64,000 nucleotides of DNA from contig NC_063181.1 of NCBI RefSeq assembly GCF_023159225.1, forward strand, positions 5,725,606 to 5,789,605, in the 5' to 3' direction. Within the stretch, counting starts at the first letter, position 1. Each line of letters starts with the position of its first letter. The notes under the pieces were generated by a model. It worked only from the letters and a program-made list of their open reading frames with translations, did no database searches and was not told where the DNA came from. Below, piece after piece: positions 34,506 through 46,800 of this stretch. This DNA is from Perognathus longimembris pacificus. Taxonomy: Eukaryota; Chordata; Mammalia; Rodentia; Heteromyidae. The translations under genes and the position numbers were made by a program.

Positions 34506-34511
34506 TTTAAT
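34506..34511 (-). terminator. ADAM2: Candidate ADAM2 poly(A) signal ATTAAA
   Basis: TTTAAT on the + strand, 350 nt past the ADAM2 stop. A later AATAAA (TTTATT at 33786-33791) is the alternative; between the two lies a SINE. Confidence 0.4.
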
Positions 34512-34860
34512 GATGCCTAGGGGCAAGAAAGACCACAGGAGAACTGTTAGTACAACGTACAATTCAGGCACAAACAGGTTGAACCCACAGATGCGAAAGA
34601 GCTTCGGTCTAATTAGAGGAAATAACTGAAGACATAATGTAAGAAACTTCTTCCATGTCATCTGTGACTCTAACAGGTCTAGGGTATAAACTGCATTGTC
34701 GAACGCCATTCCGTCAGGTTATCTGTATTACATCTACTTGTGGTATCTTTCTTTGTTAGTCAACCCATTGGAGCGCGCACACACGCACATGTGCACACAC
34801 ACACACACACACTCTCTCCGGGGCCACACTCACTGTGAAAGCACCTTTCCCTCTTCCAGG

Positions 34861-34894
34861 CTACTCTCTGGTTTCACTTTCACTCTCAGGTTGC
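34861..34894 (-). CDS. ADAM2: ADAM2 last coding exon (acidic tail and stop)
   Basis: Acceptor TTCAATTCACAG. The split codon gives Glu, then [10 protein letters not shown] and TAG at 34863-34861. The ESESE tail is typical of ADAM2. Confidence 0.92.
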
Positions 34895-37800
34895 CTGTGA
34901 ATTGAAGAGCAAAAATACTCACTTAGAGGTGTCGTTCCACCGGAACTCCGTGCCATCTCTCGGCACTCGAGCGCTTCTGATGCAGCCATCCTTTGGGCAA
35001 ACCCTTGCGTGGAGAAGGCCTCCCTCCCACCTGGGCAGCTCGGCCCCTCACCCCGGAGGACAGGTCACGTGGCACGGTTACCGGGGACCCTCGTGCTTGT
35101 TCATAGGTAGTATTAACCTCTGCCCCCACCCCTTTGTTTGGCCATTCATCTCTAGCCTTGTTTATTTCTACTAAATTCATTAATTCTCTCCCCTGTACCT
35201 TTGCACCGTTATTTGATATCAGGTTTTCCACAATGAGGTATAAGAAAAAAGTATAAGAAGATCATTTCTACATATTTCAGTATTAACTGACTTATAACTA
35301 TTTTTGAGCTTTATATTATTTCTGCAGTTTCACATTAATGTTCCCACATATTTCCACCAAATGTGTTCCATCTACATTGTTTTACTAATGTAATTAAGTA
35401 TTGCAATAAAATCCAATCCATGTCAAGTAAATTGAAGGGCACAGGTATGAAATTCAAATGCACATAGGGTTTTGTAGCTATTGTTCCAAAGAGAAGAAGA
35501 ACAATTTTAGTATTTAGTTTTATTCTATGAGGCAGGCATTCTTGCCACTAGGCCATATCCCCAGCCCCTAGTTTTATTCTAATAGCACATTTTCAGATAC
35601 TTTTTTTAATGCAAAAGCGTTTTTCCTAGTTCTTTTACTGTAGATTAGCTATGTATAATTAGTATATTCAGTGTTATTGTTAACTATTTGTTTTTAATCT
35701 TTTCTACTTCTGAATAACTGTCCCTTAATGTATGCTAAAGAGAGGCCCAAAAGGGAAGCCTACTTTCCTATAGTAGTCATTTATTAAAGTAGTATGTAAA
35801 AAAAAAATCTCAAGTATATGAAACACTAAAAAGTAAATGTTTGATACATTTTTAATAATTAAAATCAGATAATGAAAGTAAACTTTTTATAGAAACCATT
35901 TTCATTTAATTTTACGTACCTCAAAAGGAATCCAAGTTTTTATAAGACTAAACCTACTGGTCTCTGTTGATTATTTATATGAATCACTAATATGTCAAGC
36001 ATTGAACTTACATAAAAAACAACAGTTAACTATGAATGGTTACTACTATTTAGGTATAATATGATTCTAACAGTGTTATGCAAATTATAGGAATAATAAG
36101 ACTTAAATATGAAATCAATATACTCATCGCTTAGGTAGTCATCACTTTTCCAATGTTTCCTCTGGAAATAAACTTTCACCAACATCACAATCAGGATGCA
36201 GAGAATAGCAAAAAATGGAATGATCAAGAAAAATGGCCACCTCGGAGGTCTGGAACCGTAAATAGTCTCAAAATACTGCTTTCCTAGGAGAAATAAGTGC
36301 CCGGGATTAGAAAGCAACCAACAGGAATATAATAAATATATTTCTGAATTTTACTAGGCCCATAATGAATTTTTTTATCTACTTTGATAATTCACATATT
36401 TTTATGTGAAGGGGAAAAGGTCAGTGGTCTGAACAACCCAGAGCGATGTCTCTGCTGCGTAGGGAAGGGTCCTACCCCCTGGCCTTTTCACTGAGAAGCC
36501 TCTAATCCTGAAAGTCTCCATCTGCTAATATGGATGAAGAGAATTAAAGTGTGATCCCTGTAAGAACTGTTCCTTTATTCTCAAACTTTTTGCTGTGAGA
36601 AATACTAGACACAGAATGGGTTGACCAAGCCTAAATGAACTCTTCTTTCATTGAATTGAGACTCCCCCTCCCCATATCTTGTCTACACTGTTGCTGTTTA
36701 ACCCAAGATCGTGAAGACATCTCCATGTGTCTTTCTCCTCTGGGCACGTGGTCAGCTTCCATGGGGAGATTAAAGACACATCTCACGGATCCTTTTCATA
36801 GCTTGTTATCTATGCTGGGAGTTGGAGGATCGTTGGTCTTATTGAAGGATCCAGTGGCTTCAGTACAATTGGTTGGATTTTTCTTCCAATTGGCTCTAAT
36901 CGAGTAAGCACATTTCTAAATCTCTCACCCCACTCTATCTGTTTGTGCTTCTGCTTAATGTAACTTTGTCCAAAATCTGTGCTATACTGCAACAACAATT
37001 TGTCAATTCAGTAGAAGGCAAATGGACTTGTACTGGTTGTTTTGGGCTATTCTTGGTTATTCTTTTGCAGGTTTGGCTCATCTAAGCACTTCCTTGCATA
37101 TTTTAGCTACATGTTGCTTTGATTGGTACTTTTAATCTATTTACCAAGTTACTTAAACTTATGAGTATAATCAACCTTTTAATAAATAGTACCATGCAGA
37201 GGTTGTATTGTTTATTAATTTATGTAATGAATTTCATATTTGTATTATTCATTGAAATTGTATATTTAATTGAGTGAGAATTGCCATATTAGCATTAATA
37301 AGCGTCTCAGATGGTAAACACGTCATAGCATCACATACACTATAATGCTTTATCTTCTGGGACTACAATGTAAATAGTCACATGTCGCTGGAGGTCCACA
37401 CATGATCTAGGCCTAAACTAATGTGCTGAGGACCATTGGCTTTGATGAGCGTGGTAGGTAAAATGGTGTTTGAAGTCTGTCTTTGTTATGCTGCTTACCG
37501 TAGACAGGGACGGGTGGGTGGTTGCCACTGTCGATGCTCCCGCCAGGCCAGTCCGCCTTTGTCTTCGTGCACTCAGGAGGTAAGTACTTGGTGTCACAGT
37601 GACAGTTCTTCCTGTTGTTGCACACCTGAGAACAGGGCATCGCCGCTTATAAGACAGATTCATACGCATCCAAGTCCCACCAAACAATACGGATTGGGTC
37701 AGATAAAGCTGATTTTCTTGTGTGTCACATGGAGGAGAGGAGAGTGCAAGAGGGGGTACTGAGAGAGAGCAAGGGAGGAGAGCGTGAGAGTGGGGGAGAA

Positions 37801-40800
37801 AGAGATACAAGGAGAGCATCTGCGCACTTGCATTCCTGAGGTAAGTCTCAGTCATTTCTTCTCTCCATAGTACTGATACTTACACCGTGATTGTTGCAAT
37901 TTTGTGGTGTGCAGTCATAATTCAAATAGGAATTTTTTACACATTCTTTATTCCTGCAAACCTAAAAAGGCAAGCCAAAAGTTTGCTTATAGGTCATTGA
38001 GACCTGTATTTCATATTACATATTACAAAACCCACCATGAAAAATCACCTCATCCCAGTTAGAATGGCTGTTATCAAAAGAAAAACAAACAAGTCCTGGT
38101 AAGATTTGGAATAAACCAGGTCAGTGACACAGGGGAAAAAAGAGAATATCGACAAAGAGATCAAATGATAAAAAGGAACCAAAAGATATTCTAGTTTCAA
38201 AAAATAATGACTAAATTGAAAACATTCAGTAGATGGGTTATAGCAGGTTTGAACAGGTAGAAGAAAGGATCCATGAGCTTGAAGATTCAGTACGTGATGT
38301 TACTGATTCTGCAAAGCCAAAGGAAAACAGCAAAGAAGAGTTAACAGAGCCAAAGGAACTTACACAGAACCAAAATATTAATTTTTGAGTCACTGAAGGG
38401 TATGGAAAAAGAGGGGGAGAAAGAGATAATTTGAAGAAATACTGGAAACTTCCCACAGTTGAAGTTGATGGAGCTACAGATCCCACAAGGAAAATGTGTA
38501 CAAATAAGATAAGAGTGAAGGAACTCGGTCGCAGACGTGTGAGAACCAGCGCAACAGACCTCACCGTCTGTTCTCAGCACGTCCAAACAGCAACGGCAGG
38601 TTCTCAGAGGTCCCGGACGGTCATACATTAAGGGACAAAGAAAGAAAGGGATAAGAAGGCTAGGAAAAATGAAGAGAGATTGCTTTTATGTGCACATGAC
38701 ATGATTGATTCTGTGGAAAATCTTAAGAAATCTACAGAAACATTTCTAAGTGCAGTTAAGTGCCTTCAAAAGAATAGTAGGAACAATCAATATACAAAAA
38801 CAAATTGTATTGCTACCACAGCGAATAGAAAGCAACATTAACTCAGGACTCTTTACAATGCTATCGCAATACAAAATACTAGGAATAAATGTAACCGAAG
38901 ATGAGCAAGTCTTACATTGAAAATTGAAAAGCAATTGCAGCTAAATGAGAAATGTCCAAATAAATGGGGAAATAGGACATTTTAGCTAGTGAAGGGCATA
39001 ATAATGCTAGTGTGCCAGTTCTTATGATCTACAAATTAATGATTAATACAAATATTAAAATAATTAATAAGGACAAATTTATATTACATACTCATACATG
39101 ATATTATTACAGATTAATTATACTGTAGGTTTAGTTGATTCTATAAAGGAATAAGCTGGAAATAAAACAGAAGGTAAATCGGTCCAAAAAGAAATGACTT
39201 CCTCATGTAGCTCCAGAAGAAACAACCTCTGCCCATACTCCTATCCCGGTACCCCCACCTCTGTTATTAATAAACAACAAATGGGGGAATGTTAGCATTT
39301 CCCTAGCCTCAGGTCCTCAGCTCCTCCCACTAGCCCCCAGATCCACCCATACCTAATGAGCCACTCCTACTCACTACCTAACCATTTCCCCTTTACCCCC
39401 AGAGAGAGAAGCTGCCTCCTGGGTAAGGTGCTGACGCCATGTAGCTCCCTCTCCCGTGGGAACTAGGGCCCCACTAATAAACCTCCTTATGAAAAAAAAA
39501 ATGACTTCCTCACATTTAGAATATACTTCTTTCTACTACACAAGACTATGAACATATTCATCATAAGAATTTTCTATTTCACAACGTGAAACTATTCTTA
39601 CAACATGTAGTTGTCATTAAAGAACATCTTCAATCAAGTCTGTTTATCGGCTCATGCTACATGGCTCATGCCTATTGTCCTAACTACGCAGGAGGCTGAG
39701 ATCTGGGGATCCTGGTTCAAAGTCAAACTGGACAGGAGAGTGGATGAGGCTCTTACCCACAATTAGCTAGCAAATGTAATGCGTTGATGGTACCTATTAC
39801 TGGTGAGGGCCAGAACCAAATGTGCATCTCTTAGGGGCAAAGTACACACACTGGTAAGTGACTTGGGAAGGAAAAAAGGGGACGCACCTTTTGGGCGCTG
39901 CAGACCGTTCCCTCGGTCACCCACATTCTCTCCCAGTCATTGTGATTCTTCGGAAACTCCAAGGTGACACAGATTTGTCCGCTTGCGTTGATGTACACTG
40001 TAATGGCATCTTGCAGTTTAAGGACTTCACTCCCATGATATTTACATACTATTTTCCCACACTTCCGATTGCTACCATTTATCCAGGAAGGAAAAATCAT
40101 TCGTTTTAATAGATAAATAGTTGAATAGCATCTCTAAAAGCAAGTAGAGTTAAATAGAACATTCAAGGTTTGCAAAAGAGGGTCTACCCTTTCTTTGCAA
40201 CACATACAAAAAACCTATAGATGGTCTTTCCTGATTTGCTAACAATAACTGGACAATTTTCATCATTTTGAACCATATCCCAGTTATCCTGATTATTCTG
40301 TATGGCTGCGTCTGCCTCTCGCTCTTTCTCTCCCTCTTTCTCTAAATTCTTTCACTCTTTCTTCTTAACCATAATCAGATCTGAGGTTACTCCATCTTTG
40401 AAAAATGATCAATTGATTGATAATTACTAGTCCTGTTAGGTTTTCTTTTTAGCATAGCATTGCAGGTCTCAAGCTGACAAGATCCTGAGAACCCATATCG
40501 GAGAAGGAGGAAATGTGCCACACATGAAAAGAAAACCTTAGGGCACATGCTGATCACAGAGAAAATTGTAAAAGTGACCTGAAAAGGACGGCAATGAAGT
40601 CAAAGACTTGCCTGGCCTCTAGGGACTCACACCTGCAATTCCAGCCACTTAGAAGCTGAGCCTAATCTTGAATAGGACCAGCAGAAAACAGGGCCAGAAA
40701 GCGGCCACGGATGGCTTTGACTCAGCAGCAAGGACACCTGACGAGCAAGCACAAGGCCCTGAGTTCAAACCCTAGTACTATGAGAACAAAACAACAAAAA

Positions 40801-43800
40801 ATGGTGAAGAAAATGAATAAAAACCGGAAACTTAATGAAAATACCAATATGTAGAAAAGCCAAACACATATCCCAAAGAACCCCCGACACACACAATGAT
40901 AGTTTATATGGCATATGAGAAATACAAATACCCTCTGTTTCTGCACTTATGATTCTGATCCTCTCACTAAATGTGGCCTTGCTTCCTGGTGAGATTTTGC
41001 CCTCACAGAAACTTCATTGCCTGGTGGCATTTTCTCAGTGGCGTTTCTTAAAGCTTACTTAGGTGCACAAGCTTGGTAGCCTGAATCCTCGATGCCACAG
41101 TTTCCAGATATATCGGTCCTAGAATTAATTTCTTCAAAACATCGGTCACTACCAAAACCTGCTTCTGAAAGACATTAAACACAGGGTAATTTAAATGAAA
41201 ACGGCCTGTGAATACATTGAACATTCTGAAATGGCCTAAAGTATGTTACATACACAAGATGAAAAGAAAATATAAAACTGAACATGAGAACTAGACTTAA
41301 AAGATACCACACATTTTCACGAACATACAAAATTGCTTTAGTGAAAGTAAGAGCTATTATTCACACATATATAGTACACAGAGCCCAGCATTAACTTGCA
41401 GTTAACTTGTAATTTGCACAGGCCTAGAAAAATATCTGTAAGTACATACAAGGCTGTTTTTAAGAAATAGTTGACTCATTGGCCAGTATAATTGTAATTT
41501 TTACATAAATGTTTCTTCAATTAAAACACCAAACATTTATTTTGGCCACCTGAAATCTATGTAAATTATCTATTTCATTTTAATTCTTTTAAGAACTACC
41601 TATTTCTTAAACTAGCTCTATTAGCTCTGCTCTAGTTGAAGACCTAAGACAAAAGCCTTCTGCCAAGATGTTTGATTATTCCCTTGTGATGCTGGGCCGA
41701 GACTTCTGAAACTGTGAGCCAAAGGTAACTTTTTTCCTCTTTTTAAAAAATTATGTTTTATTATCTTTAAGTAGGCGTATAGAAGTATACCCTTCTTTTT
41801 AAGTGGATATATCCCAGGTATGTGTTATAGCAATAGAAAGTTGACTCACATACAAACATATTCACAACAACACAATTCACAGACATCTATGAACATATAA
41901 AATTAAGATGGCTGATAAAACAGATAATATCCTGATGAAAGAAAAACACATTATGGCTGATTTTTTTTCCCTAAGAAGCCACGTTTCAGTGGAATACCAT
42001 GGTTAAAATGCCAGAAGAGAGGAAACGTCAATGCTGCATCCTAGACCAGTGCAAAATGTCTTTAAAACTTTAAGAGAAAAGGAAAGGATTTTGCAGACTA
42101 CCCAAAAATACATTTCCAGTGGATTTTCAAGGGAGGTTAATGAAAAATATTCAAGAGGAAGGAAGAACTATTATACTGTACAGAAACTTGAAATTACCCA
42201 AATAAATAAAAGGATGTGCCTTGAATACACAGAAGCAAGTACAATTCCCGTACAATCCCCTCCCCTTTATCATTCTTTTTTTCTTTTTTTTTGGCCAGTC
42301 CTGGGCCTTGGACTCAGGACCTGAGCACCGTCCCTGGCTTCTTCCCGCTCAAGGCTAGCACTCTGCCACCTGAGCCACAGCGCCCCTTCTGGCCATTTTC
42401 CATATATGTGGTGCTGGGGAATCGAACCTAGAGCTTCATGTGTAGGAGGCAAGCACTCTTGCCACTAGGCCATATTCCCAGCCCCTGGGTCGCGGTAGTT
42501 TTATTTTTTTGAGATATAAGTCTCATGGACTTTCCTGCCCAGGCTGGCTTCCAACTGCAATCCTCAGATCTCAGCCTCCCGAGTAGCTAGGATTTCAAGC
42601 ATAAGCCACCAGTGCCAGGTCTCCCAAATTATTTTTTAGAGATGGTATAATAATATACCTCAGAACAAGATCTTTGTTTAGGCCTGGGAATGTAGCTTAG
42701 GTAGAGTGCTTGCCTGGCATGCATGAGACCCTGGGTTCGATTCCTCAGTACCACATAAGCAAAAACAAAAAACAAACAAACAAACAAACAGGATCTTTGT
42801 TTGCTTCTGGCCAGCATACAGTGTAGAAGCAGATCCATTAGGAGTGATGCGAACTCGGAGCTGTGCCTTGTGATGCACACTACTTCCAGGCCACGCTCAT
42901 TGAGATGGCCTTTCCAGCTGAGCATTCCGCGCAGTCTCCCAGCTGCTCAGCCCTGACCGTGTGGGTCTTGTCCCCAGACACTTCTTACCTCAGCAATGGC
43001 TTTCAAAGTAGCTCCCAGTCAGGATCAGAAAGTCAAAGATGGAATGTTTTCTCTCATAGGTAGATCTAGGACTAACACACATACACAGACGCGTACAGAG
43101 TAACACAGACACAGACACACACACACACACACACACGACTGAATCAAGGGACTGTAGAGAGTAGATGGGGAAACACGAACGGTGATGTGCGTGAACAACG
43201 CGTGAATAAATTTGTATTGTAGGAAGATAGCACAAGGAAATCCACTGAAAGTTGTTTAGCTACCTCCGGTCTCTGGGATAGGGAAAAGACTCAGCAAGAG
43301 AGGGGGTCGGTTCTGATCAGTGGGCGATCTGTGCAAAACTGCAGAGAGACTCCTATGAATATAATTCATGTCCACTAATAAAATCAAGTTGCAACTCCGT
43401 GGAGGAAGAAGAGGGAAGTATGGCCCTGACCTTTCCCGAGTGCCCCTCTCAGGCCCTGGGCCCTTTGCAACATTTTCAGATACAATTTTAAATTATGTTG
43501 CTGGCTTTTGATCATTGTTTCTCACTAGGAGGATTTGTCCAAATCCAAGCTAGTGATCACCCCACCGCAGAAACAGAGAGCCCGTGGGGGTCTCTTTTGC
43601 CTTGATGCTATCTATTTAAAATAATTTTATTGAGATATCGCCGTGGGGATGATAGGCAATCACAGTGTACACTTCATGGCAGATGACCTTGACGTTTCTG
43701 AAGATTCATGGTTAAAGTTTCTTCCCTTCTCTTCTCCCCACCCCCATTGTCTTTTCTGTAGACTATAACCCAAATGGTATGATTTCGTTTTTACATGCAC

Positions 43801-46800
43801 AGCGTTGTTTTAATTCAGACTTCATGACAGTCCATTTCCAGGCCACACTTCCCTGCCACCAGGTCCTCTGTGGCTCCGCACTGTGGGTGTGTGCTTGAAT
43901 TCATGTCCTTGGCTTGTGCCTCTGCTGTCACTGAAGAGTATCCTTCCCGTAGGTTGCCTTTCCGTGCTAGTTTTCCTACTGTTAGTCCTAGTGTTAGCTC
44001 CATCTACCTAGTTTGTTCGGGAGAACACTCGTGAGATGGCGAGCTGCCGATGGCTACCTAATTTCTGCCTCTGTTCCAGGTGTCACATCTATTTCTTTTC
44101 CGTAACCAGTTAAAAAAAAATAAAAACTTATATGCAACATGGAAACGCACCCTGTCCGAAGAGATCCTGGCACTGCCGCTGCCCGCTCCTGCACGTCCCT
44201 TGCACGCAGATCCACTGGTTGTGCCCGCACGGGTGTCCGTCGTGGACGTAGAGGTTCTGCTGGCAGGATGTGGAGGAGCCGTTGCAGAACTCGGGGAGGT
44301 CGCACTCCTCCAGGGCGGGCCTGCACAGCGTTCCTTTGACCCTAAACTGATGACACACAATGACACGCGTCGAGGCCCTGGAGGCGTGGGGAGGAGGAGG
44401 AACGGCTCTCACCGGGTGAGCTGCACCGGGACGGCCGGGGCTTGCAGGCACTTACCCGACAGTTGGAACAGCACGGTCCGGTGTCGCACTCCATGCCGGC
44501 TACAAGGGTGCAGGTGGCAGCGTTGCAGCACTGCGGCTTCTTGTATTTGCAGTCCTGGAAGGCAAACCAAAGGCTCTCGGTACCTTTCCACGCCCAACTA
44601 CGTGTGCTGGGGGTAGGCCCGCACGACCGCTGCGCGTGACCATCGCTCCCGTGTTGGCAAACGTACCAAGGCCCCGCGTATTCATTTGCTGGCCCAGCAC
44701 TCGCCTAGCGATCACCTACGCAGCGCTAGGGCCTGGGTCTGTGCTGGGGTGCGAGCATTTTCCTGGAGTTGTGTATCTCGAGAGTGATCCTATCAGAAAC
44801 ACAGTTCTCTGGAGCCGTGCGTTTTGTCAGGGCTAAGCCGCTCACAGCTCTGGCTGGGGCAAAGACATGGTCGACTACAACGCGGGAAAGAAACAGATAC
44901 GATTTTAGAGTTTTGAGCTGGCTGCTGGTGGCGCGCAACTGTCACCTTAGCTACTCAGGAGGACGAGATCTGAGAATCGGGATGGGACACAGGCGGGGAC
45001 AGAAACGTCCATGAGACTCCTCTCTCCCACTAACGAGCAAAAGCAGCTGGAAGTAGAGACGTGGCTTCAGTGGTTGAGTGCCAGACTTAAGCAAAAAAGC
45101 CTGGTGTGAGTTCAGGCCTCAGTACTCGCTCACACACACACTCTCTCTCACACACACACACGCACACATGCCTGCGCACAAACACGCGCAAACTCACGCA
45201 CACGCACAAATTAAAAAAATTTATAGGACTAGTTCTTATTCAATCATGATCCCTTATATTTTAATAACTATCAACATTTTATGGGTTATTCCAAGTTTAG
45301 TTTTAAATTATTTAATGAAGAAGCTGGGAATGATATTTTGAAGACATGACTGACTTACCTCTGTATCATTAATTCATATCTTATTGCACCTTGTTATGTA
45401 TAAACTCCATGTGTGTTCATCTACGTCCTGTGAATCTGCCTTAAAAGTTCTGCTATTAGTAGGGTTACTAAGAAGGGAAATCTGTTGAGACAATGCACAC
45501 ACACACACATCCACACACTTCCATATTTTTAATTGTTAAGGATTTGAAGTTCTTTTTTTTTGTTGTTGTTGTTTGCCAGTCCTGGGGCTTGACCTCAGGG
45601 CCTGAGCACTGTCCTTGGCGTCTTTCTGCTCAAGGCTAGCACACTACCACTTGAGTCACAGCACCACTTCTGGCTTTTTTTCTTCTTTCTATATATGCAG
45701 TGCTGAGGAATCGAACCCAGGGCTTCATGTATGTAAGGCAAGCACTCTACCGCTAGGCCACATTCCCAGCCCCAATTGTCAAGGATTTGCAATGAGGTAA
45801 GTTGGGAAACATTTTCAGTAAGTGGAACAGAAAAAAAAATCCCCATGTATTTCAGTAATCTTCACAAGATTTGTAGCAGCACACCGCTAGGACACAGGCA
45901 ATTTTCAGTAGTTCTCACAGGCAATCTGCCCAACAAATGTCACTGTGGGATTCTCAAGGGGAAAACATCACAGTGGCGCAGGACTCAGTCACATGGCATT
46001 GAGTGGATATCATGTGATCTACTATGGAAAGTGAAAAATTTCAAGGGATTTCCACTCAACGCAAACCAGGCAAAGGCACTTGAGTACCATTTAAGAATCT
46101 AGGAAACCGACGTTTTATGTTGGAGAGAGTTACACTCAGGAACATGAATTCCACTCAGGGATTCCTGGTGACCCCAGAGCCACAACGCAGCCTGTGGCAC
46201 AACACTTTACCCTCGCCTTCACTTGATCCTGTTCCTTGAAAATCTGACTTAATTCATTTTTATCCTCTTTAGCCTTCCCACTTTCCTCTACCTTCACAAC
46301 TTTCTCTAATATTTCTGTGGTTTGGAAAAACACATGTTGTCTATGTACACTCTGAATCTTTAAAAAAAACGTAAGTACTAAGAGCCCACATGTTTACTTT
46401 TCATATATAGCTATGATATGGTGAACATGTTACCTCTACCTTTCTGAATAGAAGCGGGATGTAGGTTAGAATGACAAGCTAGGAAAAGTATATTCTCAAG
46501 AGCCTGGGTCAGTTACAGAATTAATAACCTTGATAATCACTTGTTTGTGACATTCGAGAGGTGGCTTTGAAGAACACAGAATGAGGGAGAAATGGAGAGA
46601 GACAGGCCCAGGGTGCGAGCTCTGTTATGCAGGAGAAATAAAACCTAGAAACCCAATGTACAACTGACTAGTTACAATACTGTTAACTTGGAATTTGCTG
46701 ACAGTGATATCAATAATTGTCAGACAAAAGAGAGAAAGGAGGGAAGGAAGGAAGGAGGGAAGAATAAAAGAAGGAAGGAAAGAAGGATGAGAAGGAGGGA

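Noticed and set aside
44330..44346. Acceptor TTTAG 5 bp inside the ADAM2 disintegrin exon
   Set aside because: With the phase-0 donor CGG|GTAAGT it breaks the frame; CATCAG|TTT gives the family cysteine spacing.
46136..46333. Lysine/glutamate-rich minus-strand open frame in an ADAM2 intron
   Set aside because: No splice sites fitting ADAM2 phases and no recognised family; probably chance or a decayed repeat.
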